Notes: generated by a model not told the origin, from the sequence alone. DNA of 64,000 nt from Hymenobacter negativus (GCF_016056375.1 NZ_JAEDAE010000006.1:186001-250000); one strand, 5' to 3'; shown: positions 7,148 to 16,709, counted from the first letter of the stretch. Made by a program: numbers and translations.

Positions 7148-9691
7148 CTAGCTAACAGATTCTACTTGTTGAACGGCTGCGCCCCACACCCGTCCGATAG
7201 CAGACTGTATCCGCGTATCCATTCGCTCAATCAGTTCTCGGTTGGCGGCCACTAGCCGCTGCTCGGCTTCGATTTCAGCCACCAGCTGGCGCTGGATAGT
7301 AAGGTCGGGAAGGGGAAGCTGATATTCTTTGAAGAACCCACTCTGTACGCTTTCAACTGTTACGCCTGGCTTGATAGCGCGTCGCAGAATGTTCTCGCTT
7401 TCGCTTTTCATGAAGTAGAACAAAAACTCGACATCAAGCCCTTCTTTTTTGGGTTTAAAAGCCGTAATATCCTGATTAAAGCACATATCTTTGGTTGTCA
7501 ATGCCAAAGGCAAGGCGTGCTTCAGAATACTAGAGCGTACAACACATAAAAGCGTATTGGCTGGCACTAGACGAGTTGCGCTTGATGCAACAGCCTCATT
7601 ACTCACATGGTCTTCCGTATCAACCAGGAAGTCGCTTTTCATGTCTTTAGGCGAAACCCACGGAATACTTCCAGACCAGAAGGCTGCTTCTGCCTTAGAA
7701 GGTGTACCGCCGGAACTTGTAGCATAGTACTCCCCTAACTCCACCACGGGCCATTCCGGCTGCACGGCGATACGGGGTTGGTATGCAGTCAGCACCTGCT
7801 TTGCCCCGTTTATTACCCGCTGGTAACCCGTTATTTCCGCCACAATTTCCTGCTGCACCACCAGCGGAGGCAGGGGGATTTCTAGGGTACAGAGGGCACT
7901 CTTTGAAATTTCCTTAAATGTGCCGCCTGTAGCCATTGCTTCCATTTGCGGCACCAATTGCGTCATCATCAGAGCCACGAACTCAGGAATAGCCCGTGCT
8001 TCATCCACAATGCTGATATTTTTGAAGCCCTGATTAGTAGCCAACGGTACACGGGCAATGCCAATGCGGCCAATTGTAGCGCGGGTAGAAACTATAACGG
8101 TATTCAGGGGCAATACTTTAGCCGATGAATTGCGCAAGCCCTCCTCACTAATAGTGCGCTTTGTGTGCGTAATATCAGTGATAAAGTCATTCTGGGGTAA
8201 GTCTGCTAGTGTGGCCCAATTAATGCCGCCGTTCCAGTAGGCTTCTTCTGTTGATGAAGGGGTACCGCCGCTATCAACTTGAAATACCTCCTTGTTACCT
8301 AAGCTAACTAACTCAAAATCGGTAATCCGCGCACTACCATCTCGGTATCGCTCCCCACTAAGATTCCAGTCAACGTTTTCACCGATTCGGCTTTTCTCCA
8401 CGAGGTGCAGCCCGTCCAGTTTAGAAGTCGTAGGTCCAATAGCAGTTTTGCGCAGGTGGTGAAACCAGGCTCGGAGCTTGGCCTTAGCTTCGGGCAGTTC
8501 CGACCCAATAGTTTCGCGCCGCTGGGCTCCCAGGCCAAAGCCGTCGTTAGTGATTTTGACAAACAGCACTTCCTGAGCGTGTCGAGCTAGGCGCTTATCG
8601 AGAATCAGCACCGAAGTTTTCACGCCGCTATACGGCTGAAATACGCCAGCCGGCAGGCTCACTACGGCTACTAGAGAGGTACGCACCAACTCCTTGCGTA
8701 GTGCCCGGTAGGCGGTGCCACTTTGGAAAATGATACCCTCAGGCACGATGATAGCCGCCCGGCCTTGAGGCGAGAGATGTTCAGCAATGTAGTCCACGAA
8801 CAGCACTTCGGAACGATTGGACTGTATTGAAAACTGCTTGTGAGGTCGAATAACACCTCCGCCCTTCGGCGACATAAAGGGTGGATTTGCCAGAATTACG
8901 TCGAAGGTATCGTTCCAGTGCTCTTCGCTCGTGAGAGTATCATATTCTTCTACCGACGGATTGGGGAAGCCGTGCAGGTATAAGTTGGCTAGCGAGAGGC
9001 GCACCATGTCAGGCGAAATGTCGTAGCCCTGGAAGTTGCTCACCAGACGGGTACGCTCGTCGGGCGTGAGGGTATCACCGGGGCGTTGCTTCTGGTTGTT
9101 GGCTAAGATATGCTTGTAGGCCGAAATCAGGAAACCGGCAGTGCCGCATGCAGGGTCGAGCACGGTTTCATTTTTCTGCGGGTCGATGACATCCACCAAA
9201 AAGTCAATCAGGTGGCGCGGGGTCCGGAACTGCCCTGCGTCGCCCTGCGCACCCAACACCGAAAGCAGGTATTCGAAGGCATCGCCTAGGCGTTCGGAGT
9301 GGTCATAGCTGAAGGAATTGATTTCCTTGAGGAAGGCCCGCAACGTTTCGGGGTCGCGGTAGGGCAAGTAGGCATTCTTAAAGATGTCGCGAAACAGCGT
9401 GGGTATGCCGGGGTTCTCGTTCATCTTAGCAATGGCCTCCGAATACAGGTTAAGTATATCCTGCCCACCCATGCCGGGTGCCATGAGCTGTGACCATCCA
9501 AAGCGGGCATAAAGCCCCGCAAAATACTGGCGCTTACCGCCCAACAATTCTGAGTTGGCGTCCATGTCGTCCATGAACTTGTAGATGAGGGCAATGGTAA
9601 TCTGTTCTACCTGCGACTTGGGGTCGGGCACTTTGCCCACCAGAATGTCGCGGCAGGAATCTATTCGGCGTTTGGTTTCGGTATCGAGCAC
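7148..9691 (-). CDS. hsdM: Type I restriction-modification fused methylase-specificity protein (HsdM-HsdS)
   Basis: An 847-residue fusion. Residues 1-430 are an N6-adenine DNA methylase: helical N-terminal HsdM domain, QFRTPR at 154-159, S-adenosylmethionine motif DPACGTAGF at 179-187 and catalytic NPPF at 269-272. From about 455 two target-recognition domains follow, each starting with an SGGTPS-type segment (SGGTPSSTEEAYW near 474 and SGGTPSKAEAAFW near 665) and ending in a helical spacer. This is a complete HsdS in the same chain, whereas type I systems normally make HsdM and HsdS separately. The start is GTG at 9691 without a clear ribosome site, 38 bases after hsdR. It should methylate a bipartite adenine target and supply specificity to HsdR. 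Confidence 0.93.
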   Translation of the reverse strand: MLDTETKRRIDSCRDILVGKVPDPKSQVEQITIALIYKFMDDMDANSELLGGKRQYFAGLYARFGWSQLMAPGMGGQDILNLYSEAIAKMNENPGIPTLFRDIFKNAYLPYRDPETLRAFLKEINSFSYDHSERLGDAFEYLLSVLGAQGDAGQFRTPRHLIDFLVDVIDPQKNETVLDPACGTAGFLISAYKHILANNQKQRPGDTLTPDERTRLVSNFQGYDISPDMVRLSLANLYLHGFPNPSVEEYDTLTSEEHWNDTFDVILANPPFMSPKGGGVIRPHKQFSIQSNRSEVLFVDYIAEHLSPQGRAAIIVPEGIIFQSGTAYRALRKELVRTSLVAVVSLPAGVFQPYSGVKTSVLILDKRLARHAQEVLFVKITNDGFGLGAQRRETIGSELPEAKAKLRAWFHHLRKTAIGPTTSKLDGLHLVEKSRIGENVDWNLSGERYRDGSARITDFELVSLGNKEVFQVDSGGTPSSTEEAYWNGGINWATLADLPQNDFITDITHTKRTISEEGLRNSSAKVLPLNTVIVSTRATIGRIGIARVPLATNQGFKNISIVDEARAIPEFVALMMTQLVPQMEAMATGGTFKEISKSALCTLEIPLPPLVVQQEIVAEITGYQRVINGAKQVLTAYQPRIAVQPEWPVVELGEYYATSSGGTPSKAEAAFWSGSIPWVSPKDMKSDFLVDTEDHVSNEAVASSATRLVPANTLLCVVRSSILKHALPLALTTKDMCFNQDITAFKPKKEGLDVEFLFYFMKSESENILRRAIKPGVTVESVQSGFFKEYQLPLPDLTIQRQLVAEIEAEQRLVAANRELIERMDTRIQSAIGRVWGAAVQQVESVS

Positions 9692-9729
9692 GGGGAAACA
9701 GAAATGAGAAGTAGGAACGTGTTGCTGGC

Positions 9730-12276
9730 TTACAAAAAGCGGTTCAGCGGCACATAGTCTTTAATGTAGTTGGAAATGCGGTTGCGCCAGCCCTGGGGTA
9801 CGGCTTCATAGTCCATCATGCCAAAACTGGGGTTGGTGTAGAGGCCGTTAAGATTCTTATCGTCGAGGATAGTGCGTAGGTGTCCATCGGTGATATAAGC
9901 TTTGAAGAAGTACTTCATGGCTACAATATGCTCGGCATCGGCTGGTTTGTAGTCTAGCACAAACCGGTCGAACTCTTCTTCTAACAGCTCATCCTTTGAT
10001 TTGAAGGACGGAATACGGCCGAAAGCTTTTTCCAGCACTTCGCGCACGGTCAGCCGTCGGTCGAGGCCCGCCGCCCGGCGCAGCTTTTCAAGGTTAAAAT
10101 ATTCCTGGGGCTTATCGAAGAATACTTTAATCAGGTGTTCGGTGGCCTGTTGCCACTGGCCGGTTTCTACTTGGCGGCGTAGCTCATCATCGGCCTGCAC
10201 TTGTTCCTCAAATTTCTCGAAGAACATCCGGTCAATCTTCATTCCTTCCAAGCCGATATGCTGCTCCTGTAAGGTGCGTACCGCGTCGGGGTCGAGGTGC
10301 TCATAGTTGCCGACCGTGGGTTGCCCACCGCCGAAATCATCATCCCGTTTGGCACTGGTGGTGCGAGCCGGCAGTTTCAGTACCTCGTCGTAGTTGAACC
10401 GCTCTTCGAAGTATTCACAGTTGGCAAAGAAGTCGAAGAGCTTAAACCGGGTTTTGTTGGGCTCGCGCATCAGCTCCTTCTGGTCCTGGTCGAACAGTTG
10501 TTCGAGGAAGTTGTGCTTACGAGTCCCCCGGCCCTTGATTTGCACAAAATCGGAGGGGGAGAAAATGGGCCGCATCAGCGCCAGATTCAGAATATCGGGG
10601 CAATCGTAGCCGGTCGTCATCATGCCCACCGTCACGCACACGCGGGCCTTACTGGTTCTGTATTCAGGCAGAACGTTAGCTGTGCCCAGCAGCCGATTAT
10701 TGGCGAAGTTGATGGTGTACTGCTGTGCTCCCGGCACTTGGGAAGTTACCTGCACCGCGAAATCGGACTGGTAGCGACCAGGGTAGAGCGTATCGGCCAT
10801 TTCATTGAGTAGCTGCGCCAACTTAGCCGCATGCGCCTGGCTCACGGCAAACACAATGGTTTTTCCAAACTCCCCGCTCACAGGGTCGCGTAGTCCGTGC
10901 CGCATCAGGGTTTCACAGAGCACCCGGTTGGTACCTTCCGAAAAGAACTTCTTTTCAAAATCGCGCTGGAAGTAGGTTTCTTCGTCGTCGTCGTTTTCCG
11001 TTTCACTGGCATCCAGCACGGCATATCCTTCATCTGAAAGCAGTTGCGTAGTAATATCGGTGCGAGCATCCACCACCACGGGATTTATCAGGAACCCGTC
11101 GCGCACACCATCCAACAGCGAGTAGCGAAACGTTGGCTGGCCCGATTCACAGCCGAATGTGCGGTAAGTATCCAGCATCATGCGGCGCTCCAGTTCACGC
11201 GGGTCGCGGCTTTTGGATTCCGCCGCGTCGAAGCGTTTGAGGTAGTCGCGGGGCGTGGCCGTGAGGCCCAGCTTATAACCGATGAAATACTCGAACACAG
11301 CCCGCGCATTGCCCCCAATGGAACGGTGGGCTTCGTCAGAAATCACTAGGTCGAAATCAGTCGGCGCGAACAGTCGCCGATACTTCCCATTAAACAACAG
11401 CGATTGTACCGTTGTCACCACGATTTCGGCCTTACGCCATTCGTCGCGCTGTTCCTTGTATATGATTGATTTAGCGTCGTCCTTCAGCAGCTTTACAAAG
11501 GCTTTATTAGCTTGGTCTTCCAGCTCCAGTCGGTCCACAAGGAATAGCACCCGCCGTGCATTGCCGGTGCGCAGAAATAGCTTGATAATAGCGGCTGCCG
11601 TGAGCGTTTTACCGGTGCCAGTAGCCATTTCAAAGAGAAAGCGGTTCTGTCCTTCATCCACTGCTACCTGCAACTGCTGAATGGCCCGCATTTGGTAGGG
11701 CCGCAAAAACCGCAGATGATTCTTCTCAATAAAATCCGGCCGCTCCGCTTCGTTCTTCCAGCCGGCTTCGTTGGCATAGTTCGGCAGCTGCGTGAGGGTG
11801 ATGTAATCCTTGCCAACTACTTCGGCCACCAACTTTGTGGGGTTCGGCTCAAACTTCTTGTAACCCGCCACGGAGTCTGGTCCCGGAAACCGTGAAATAA
11901 CGTAGGGACTGCCCTGGGTCAAATCCCAGAAGTAATGCAGATTGCCATTGGAGAGCAATACAAAACGGCAGTTCTGGGCACGCGCATACTTGCGGGCCTG
12001 CTCTTTACCCACAAGCGGGTCCTTATCCTCAGCCTTGGCTTCCAAAACGATTAGCGGGGCGCTTCTCTCATCCAGCAGCAGAAAATCAATAAAGCCGTTC
12101 TGTGTGCTCTCAAAATCATCACCCAATGCAGATACCTGCGACGTGGTAAGTTTGACATTCGGCTCAAGCACAATGTTGGCTTTGCCTTCATTGGAATCGA
12201 AGAAGCGCCATCCGGCTTCCTCCAATAGCTTATTGATTTTTATTCGGGCAGTAGCTTCTTTATTAGCATTAGCCAT
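9730..12276 (-). CDS. hsdR: Type I restriction endonuclease subunit R
   Basis: An 848-residue restriction and translocase subunit. The N-terminal nuclease domain shows the PD-(D/E)xK pattern (Asp64 in GFIDFLLLDE, then Glu79-Ala-Lys81 in VLEAKAED). The motor has Walker A ATGTGKT at 218-224 and DEAH at 314-317, then helicase motifs including TTGYDCPDILN and QIKGRGTR. The C-terminal helical part would contact the methylase. I chose the ATG at 12276 over a TTG at 12291 because the latter falls in a likely promoter box. It is the first gene of the operon hsdR - hsdMS - HEPN-like. It cuts unmethylated DNA after ATP-driven translocation when assembled with the HsdM-HsdS protein. Confidence 0.93.
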   Translation of the reverse strand: MANANKEATARIKINKLLEEAGWRFFDSNEGKANIVLEPNVKLTTSQVSALGDDFESTQNGFIDFLLLDERSAPLIVLEAKAEDKDPLVGKEQARKYARAQNCRFVLLSNGNLHYFWDLTQGSPYVISRFPGPDSVAGYKKFEPNPTKLVAEVVGKDYITLTQLPNYANEAGWKNEAERPDFIEKNHLRFLRPYQMRAIQQLQVAVDEGQNRFLFEMATGTGKTLTAAAIIKLFLRTGNARRVLFLVDRLELEDQANKAFVKLLKDDAKSIIYKEQRDEWRKAEIVVTTVQSLLFNGKYRRLFAPTDFDLVISDEAHRSIGGNARAVFEYFIGYKLGLTATPRDYLKRFDAAESKSRDPRELERRMMLDTYRTFGCESGQPTFRYSLLDGVRDGFLINPVVVDARTDITTQLLSDEGYAVLDASETENDDDEETYFQRDFEKKFFSEGTNRVLCETLMRHGLRDPVSGEFGKTIVFAVSQAHAAKLAQLLNEMADTLYPGRYQSDFAVQVTSQVPGAQQYTINFANNRLLGTANVLPEYRTSKARVCVTVGMMTTGYDCPDILNLALMRPIFSPSDFVQIKGRGTRKHNFLEQLFDQDQKELMREPNKTRFKLFDFFANCEYFEERFNYDEVLKLPARTTSAKRDDDFGGGQPTVGNYEHLDPDAVRTLQEQHIGLEGMKIDRMFFEKFEEQVQADDELRRQVETGQWQQATEHLIKVFFDKPQEYFNLEKLRRAAGLDRRLTVREVLEKAFGRIPSFKSKDELLEEEFDRFVLDYKPADAEHIVAMKYFFKAYITDGHLRTILDDKNLNGLYTNPSFGMMDYEAVPQGWRNRISNYIKDYVPLNRFL

Positions 12277-12288
12277 AGAGTAGATAGG

Positions 12289-12296
12289 CAAAGGTT
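12289..12296 (-). promoter_or_regulatory. Candidate -7 box (AACCTTTG) before hsdR
   Basis: One base from the consensus TAnnTTTG on the minus strand, ending 12 bases before the hsdR ATG. If used, the leader of the restriction operon is very short. Confidence 0.4.
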
Positions 12297-12778
12297 AGTC
12301 GGGTACAGCTCTGTATGCTCAAATTTAGGTTCGAACTGCCGAGTTCAACACGAATTGCGCGCCATAATGAGCCAAGTACAAGTTACGCAAGTCAACCAAG
12401 CAACACTTCGTATCATACTCGGTCAACTCTATTCCCAGTCTTGGCACCGATGCCGACCGAGCGGTATATCCAGTGCTGATGTCTGCCTAGTTCAGTTCTA
12501 TGGCACACACTGTGGAGACAATACCGATATGGTTTCCATCTTTATCCTACAATACTGGCAACTGTAGGTTAGCAAGAAATCACATGTGTAATTAAACGTG
12601 TAATTGAAAAACAAAACAGCCATCTGGCATCAAGAATAAATTACTGTTAATCAATGAGTTAGCGGCAAGATTCAAACTCGCGACTCTTAGCCTGGGAAGC
12701 AGTTGGGTTGAATCCAATGGCGGATTGAGGAATAAACGCATTTAACTACTTTGCCCCCTATGCTGTCCCCTAATACAT
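12297..12778. other. Non-coding right edge of the island with a tRNA-like fragment
   Basis: About 480 bases with no credible gene. On the minus strand, 12656-12710 contains a T-arm-like piece (GCGAG-TTTGAAT-CTTGC) with flanking sequence resembling the 3' half of a tRNA, but no matching 5' half. The stretch joins the AT-rich island to the tRNA-Leu gene, a common integration site for mobile DNA. No integrase or clear direct repeat is visible. Confidence 0.45.
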
Positions 12779-12814
12779 AAAAAACCCCCTCTATGCTATA
12801 ATAAAGGGGGTTTT
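12779..12814 (-). terminator. Terminator after tRNA-Leu
   Basis: A CCCCCT / AGGGGG stem with A- and T-runs on both sides, four bases beyond the 3' end of the tRNA-Leu gene read on the minus strand. Confidence 0.8.
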
Positions 12815-12817
12815 GCG

Positions 12818-12900
12818 TACCGGAGACGGGACTCGAACCCGTAAGCCCGTGAAGGCAAGGGATTTTAAGTCCCTCGTGTATACCATTCCACCACTCCGGC
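12818..12900 (-). tRNA. tRNA-Leu (TAA)
   Basis: The minus strand folds as a class II tRNA of 83 bases: acceptor GCCGGAG / CTCCGGT, D-arm, anticodon arm GGGAC-TTAAAAT-CCC with anticodon TAA, a long variable arm typical of tRNA-Leu, and T-arm ACGGG-TTCGAGT-CCCGT. The CCA end is not encoded. The G1-U72 pair is normal for this tRNA. It has its own promoter box and terminator and borders the AT-rich island. Confidence 0.95.
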
Positions 12901-12915
12901 GGGCTTGGCGAATGC

Positions 12916-12923
12916 CAAAACTA
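12916..12923 (-). promoter_or_regulatory. -7 promoter box (TAGTTTTG) of tRNA-Leu
   Basis: Perfect TAnnTTTG match on the minus strand, 15 bases before the tRNA-Leu 5' end, so the precursor would have a leader of only about ten bases. Confidence 0.65.
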
Positions 12924-12951
12924 CTTTAAAAAATCTGGACTCTGTTTAAAC

Positions 12952-12982
12952 AAAAAACGCTGCCCGAGGACAGCGTTTTTTC
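12952..12982 (-). terminator. Terminator after tRNA-Gly
   Basis: A perfect AACGCTG / CAGCGTT stem flanked by A- and T-runs, eight bases downstream of the tRNA-Gly gene on the minus strand. It separates the two tRNA transcription units. Confidence 0.82.
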
Positions 12983-12989
12983 GAACTTT

Positions 12990-13065
12990 TGGAGCGGGAG
13001 ACGAGGTTCGAACTCGCGACCTCGACCTTGGCAAGGTCGCGCTCTACCAACTGAGCTACTCTCGC
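12990..13065 (-). tRNA. tRNA-Gly (GCC)
   Basis: Minus-strand cloverleaf of 76 bases including an encoded CCA. The D-arm is standard, the anticodon arm is GACCT-TGCCAAG-GTC with anticodon GCC, and the T-arm is GCGAG-TTCGAAC-CTCGT. The acceptor stem GCGAGAG / CTCCCGC has one mismatch, A4 against C69, where G-C would be expected; otherwise it is regular. U73 is usual for bacterial tRNA-Gly. Confidence 0.94.
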
Positions 13066-13105
13066 TTGAGGTTCAGAACAAGTGGCCTTGTGCTGAATGG
13101 TGCGA

Positions 13106-13113
13106 CAAAGGTA
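13106..13113 (-). promoter_or_regulatory. -7 promoter box (TACCTTTG) of tRNA-Gly
   Basis: Perfect TAnnTTTG match on the minus strand about 40 bases before the tRNA-Gly 5' end. Confidence 0.65.
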
Positions 13114-13196
13114 GGGGCATTTTTTGGAGAAGCAAGTACCAAGTGTAGAAATATTCACGCCAAGGTTCTTTCTACTTCATTTTCAGGCCGAAAAAT

Positions 13197-15902
13197 TTAA
13201 CCTTTTCCTAACGTCAGCTTCAGCTCGTTCAGCTTCATCAGTGCCTCGATGGGCGTGAGCGTGTTCACATCAAGGTGCTGCAGCAACTCGCGGATGCGCT
13301 CCAGCGCCGGGTCGCTCGGCTCAAAGATGCTGAGCTGAGCGCGCGGCGCGGTGGCCACGGCCGCCGTGGTGCGGGGCTGCGGCGTGGCGGGCTGCCGGGG
13401 CGGCGGCACGGCAAGGCCGGTTCGCCCGTTGCCGGATTCGATGCCGGCCAGCACGTCATCAAACTCGGTGGCTGCATTGTTGTCAGCCCCCGCGCTGGTG
13501 CGCTCCACCTCGAGGTGGTGCATGATTTCGTTGGCCCGCAGCACCACCGAGGTGGGCATGCCGGCCAGCCGGGCCACATGGATGCCGAAGCTGTGCTCGG
13601 AGCCGCCGGGCTGCAGCTTGCGCAGGAACAGCACGCGGCCGTCGGCCTCCTTCACGGCCACGTTGTAGTTGCGCACGCGGGCGCAGTCGTCGGCCAACTG
13701 GTTAAGCTCATGGTAGTGGGTGGCGAAGAGGGTTTTGGCCTTGGCTTTGGGGTAGTTGTGCAGGTGCTCCACAATGGCCCAGGCAATGCTGATGCCGTCG
13801 TAGGTACTGGTACCGCGCCCGATTTCGTCCATCAGCACGAGGCTGCGGTCGGAGAGGTTGTTCAGGATGGAAGCGGTTTCGGTCATCTCCACCATGAAGG
13901 TACTTTCGCCCTTGCTCAGGTTATCGGAGGCGCCTACGCGGGTAAAAATCTTGTCGATGATGCCCACGGTGGCCGCGTCGGCGGGCACGAAGGAGCCGAT
14001 TTGGGCCAGCAGCACGATGAGGGCCGTCTGGCGCAATAACGCGGACTTGCCAGCCATGTTGGGCCCGGTTATCACCACAATCTGCTGCTCGTCCTGGTCG
14101 AGGCAGATGTCGTTGGGGATGTAGCTTTCACCGGGCGGCAGTTGGCGCTCGATGACGGGGTGGCGGCCGGCTTTAATATCGAGCAGAGTACCGTCGTTCA
14201 CCACGGGCTGTACGTAGCGCTGCTGCCGCGCCGTGAGGGCGAAGCTGGCCAGACAGTCCGTGACGCCAATGGCACGGGCGTTCTGCTGAATCTGGGGCAC
14301 GAAATCGAGCGCCGCCAGCACGAGGTCGTTGTAGATTTTCTGCTCGATGACGAACAGCTTTTCCTCGGCGTTGAGAATTTTCTCCTCGTAGGTTTTCAGC
14401 TCCTCGGTCACGTAGCGCTCGGCGTTCACCAGCGTCTGCTTGCGAATCCACTCGGCCGGCACCTTGTCTTTGTGCGCGTTGGTGACTTCAAGGTAGTAAC
14501 CAAACACCTTGTTGTAAGCCACTTTCAGCGACGAAATACCCGTGTTGCGCTGCTCCCGCTGCTGCAGTTGTAGCAGGAAATCCTTGCCCGAAAAAGCCAG
14601 CGCCCGCAACTCATCCAACTCGGCATCGACGCCGCTGTTCAGCACACCGCCCTGGTTGGTGAGGATGGGCGCGTCGGGCTTGATTTTGGTGAGGATTTCC
14701 TGGCGCAGGGTGGCGCAGGGATTGAGCTGGTCGGCCAGCTTTACCAGCGCCTTCACGCCAGAGGCGACCAGCCGCTCGCGCATGGGCGCCACGGCTTCGA
14801 GGGCGCGGGCTAGCTGCAGCAGCTCGCGCGGGTTCACACGGCGCACGGCTACTTTGGAAATCAGGCGCTCCAGGTCGTTTATCTGGCGCAAGTGCTGGGT
14901 GAGGTCGCCCAGCAATTCCTCATCGTCTACTAGGGCGGCCACGGTATCGAGGCGGCGCTGAATCTGGCTTACTTCCTTGAGGGGCAGCACTATCCACTTG
15001 CGCAGCAGGCGGGCGCCCATCGGCGTCAATGTCTGGTCGAGCACATCGATGAGGGGAACGCCGCCGGGGTGCTGGGCCTGCACCAGCTCTAGGTTGCGCA
15101 CCGTGAAGCGGTCGAGCCACACGTACTTGTCCTCCTCCAGCCGGCCCAGGCTGGCGATGTGCTGGATGTCGGTGTGCTTGGTTTCGGCCAAGTAGTGCAG
15201 AATGCAGCCAGCCGCGATGACGCCTTCCTTCAGGTTATCGACGCCGAAGCCCTTGAGTGAGGTGGTGCGGAAGTGGCGCGTGAGGGTGTCGTGGGCGTAG
15301 TCGGCCCCGAAAACCCAGTCATCGAGCGCATACGTGCAGTAGTCGGGGCCGAAATGCAGTTCGAAATCCGAGCGGCTTTTCTTGCAGAACAGCACCTCAG
15401 CGGGGCTGAAATTCTGCATCAGCTTGCCCAAGTAATCGAGCGTGCCCTGGGCGGCCAGAAACTCGCCGGTGCTGATGTCGAGGAAAGAAATACCAGCTTC
15501 CTGCTTGCCGAAATGAATGGCGGCGAGGTAGTTATTCGAGCGGCGTTCGAGCACGTTGTCGTGCATGCTCACGCCGGGCGTCACCAGCTCGGTGATGCCG
15601 CGCTTGACGAGGCCCTTGGCTTCCTTGGGGTTTTCGAGCTGGTCGCAGATGGCCACGCGCTGGCCGGCGCGCACCAGCTTGGGCAGGTAGTTGTCGAGCG
15701 AGTGGTGCGGGAAACCGGCCAGAGCTACTTCGCTGCTGCTGCCCGCGCCGCGCTTGGTGAGCGTGATGTCGAGAATGCGGGCGGCCGTGACGGCATCCTC
15801 CCCGAAGGTTTCGTAAAAATCGCCCACCCGGAACAGGAGCACCGCGCCCGGGTGCTGCTGCTTGAGCTGGTAGTACTGCTTCATCAGCGGCGTTTCACTC
15901 AC
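13197..15902 (-). CDS. mutS: DNA mismatch repair protein MutS
   Basis: MutS recognises mismatches and recruits MutL. The mismatch-wedge motif GDFYETF (Phe-Tyr-Glu) lies about 30 residues from the chosen start. Connector, lever and clamp regions follow, and the ATPase Walker A GPNMAGKS, the [12 protein letters not shown] segment and the ATHYHEL motif are present near the C-terminus. The open frame runs upstream to a GTG at 16088, but the first 60 residues there do not look like MutS. I chose a GTG at 15902, giving [14 protein letters not shown], which matches the usual N-terminus; an ATG at 15884 is another option. Length (901) fits the family. It is divergent from the SPOUT methyltransferase gene and is followed by the tRNA genes. 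Confidence 0.95.
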   Translation of the reverse strand: MSETPLMKQYYQLKQQHPGAVLLFRVGDFYETFGEDAVTAARILDITLTKRGAGSSSEVALAGFPHHSLDNYLPKLVRAGQRVAICDQLENPKEAKGLVKRGITELVTPGVSMHDNVLERRSNNYLAAIHFGKQEAGISFLDISTGEFLAAQGTLDYLGKLMQNFSPAEVLFCKKSRSDFELHFGPDYCTYALDDWVFGADYAHDTLTRHFRTTSLKGFGVDNLKEGVIAAGCILHYLAETKHTDIQHIASLGRLEEDKYVWLDRFTVRNLELVQAQHPGGVPLIDVLDQTLTPMGARLLRKWIVLPLKEVSQIQRRLDTVAALVDDEELLGDLTQHLRQINDLERLISKVAVRRVNPRELLQLARALEAVAPMRERLVASGVKALVKLADQLNPCATLRQEILTKIKPDAPILTNQGGVLNSGVDAELDELRALAFSGKDFLLQLQQREQRNTGISSLKVAYNKVFGYYLEVTNAHKDKVPAEWIRKQTLVNAERYVTEELKTYEEKILNAEEKLFVIEQKIYNDLVLAALDFVPQIQQNARAIGVTDCLASFALTARQQRYVQPVVNDGTLLDIKAGRHPVIERQLPPGESYIPNDICLDQDEQQIVVITGPNMAGKSALLRQTALIVLLAQIGSFVPADAATVGIIDKIFTRVGASDNLSKGESTFMVEMTETASILNNLSDRSLVLMDEIGRGTSTYDGISIAWAIVEHLHNYPKAKAKTLFATHYHELNQLADDCARVRNYNVAVKEADGRVLFLRKLQPGGSEHSFGIHVARLAGMPTSVVLRANEIMHHLEVERTSAGADNNAATEFDDVLAGIESGNGRTGLAVPPPRQPATPQPRTTAAVATAPRAQLSIFEPSDPALERIRELLQHLDVNTLTPIEALMKLNELKLTLGKG

Positions 15903-16134
15903 GGCCGGAATGGGCACGGTGAAGTGGTCGGGGCCGACGGACTTGATGACGAATTCTTTTTTGGGTGCAGGCAAGGCAACGGCGCGCGACCTTTGCAGGC
16001 CGCAGCATTTTGAAGTGAACAAGGAAAAGGCAATGGCTTCCGCAGCTGCGGACGCGGCCTGACGAAACACATCAAACCAGCGGGCCACGCTATTTTAAAC
16101 CGACAAAGCGAACCGCAAAGTTCGCGCTATTTCG

Positions 16135-16668
16135 ATGCGAAAACTCACAATGGCCGAGCTGAATCGGGCCTCGGTGGACGATTTCAAAAGTACGCCCAAA
16201 AGCCCCGTGGTTTTGGTGCTCGACAACGTGCGCAGCATGCACAACGTGGGCGCCATTTTTCGCACGGCCGACGCCTTTGCGCTTGAAAAAATATACCTCT
16301 GCGGCTACACGCCGCGCCCGCCCCACCGCGAAATCACTAAAACGGCGCTGGGCAGCGAAGAATCCATGGCTTGGGAATATGCCGCCGAAACCACGACCGC
16401 CGTGGCCTCCCTCAAAGCTGCCGGTTACCAAATAGCTGCCGTGGAGCAAACCACCGGCAGCGTACTCCTGCCGCAGTTTCGGCCCGAAGCTGGCCGGCCG
16501 CTGGCGCTGGTGCTGGGCAACGAGGTGTTCGGCGTAGAAGATGCCGTGCTCGCTCTGTGCGACATGGCTGTGGAGATTCCGCAGTTCGGCACCAAGCACT
16601 CGCTGAATGTGGGCGTAGCGGCCGGCGTGGTACTCTGGGATGCGCTGGTGAAACTGGGCGTGGTGTAA
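16135..16668 (+). CDS. SPOUT-class (TrmH/SpoU) RNA 2'-O-methyltransferase
   Basis: A 177-residue minimal SPOUT enzyme that methylates a ribose in tRNA or rRNA with S-adenosylmethionine. The substrate-binding motif 1 is VLDNVRSMHNVGAIFRTADA. The knot forming the cofactor pocket is visible as LVLGNEVFGV and IPQFGTKHSLNVGVAAGVVL. It lacks the N-terminal RNA-binding extension of the larger relatives, so it resembles the short TrmL/TrmH types. The actual target base is not predictable. It diverges from mutS across about 230 bases and is followed 41 bases later by a hypothetical gene on the same strand. Confidence 0.92.
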   Translation: MRKLTMAELNRASVDDFKSTPKSPVVLVLDNVRSMHNVGAIFRTADAFALEKIYLCGYTPRPPHREITKTALGSEESMAWEYAAETTTAVASLKAAGYQIAAVEQTTGSVLLPQFRPEAGRPLALVLGNEVFGVEDAVLALCDMAVEIPQFGTKHSLNVGVAAGVVLWDALVKLGVV

Positions 16669-16709
16669 GTGCTGCCAAAACCATTGGCGTGCTGGCTCGT
16701 TTTCGGGCC

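Noticed and set aside
12355..12567. Open frame in the island edge as a 70-residue gene
   Set aside because: No ribosome site, no family, low-complexity composition, and it overlaps sequence that looks non-coding.
3255..12778. Integrase, transposase or plasmid genes for the island
   Set aside because: None of the proteins shows a recombinase, transposase, Rep or relaxase motif, so mobility is inferred from context only.
12818..12900. G1-U72 in tRNA-Leu as an anomaly
   Set aside because: The same pair is normal in bacterial tRNA-Leu(UAA), so it is not unusual.
13197..16088. Longer MutS start at a GTG at 16088
   Set aside because: The first 60 residues do not resemble MutS, and a start near 15902 gives the usual N-terminus.
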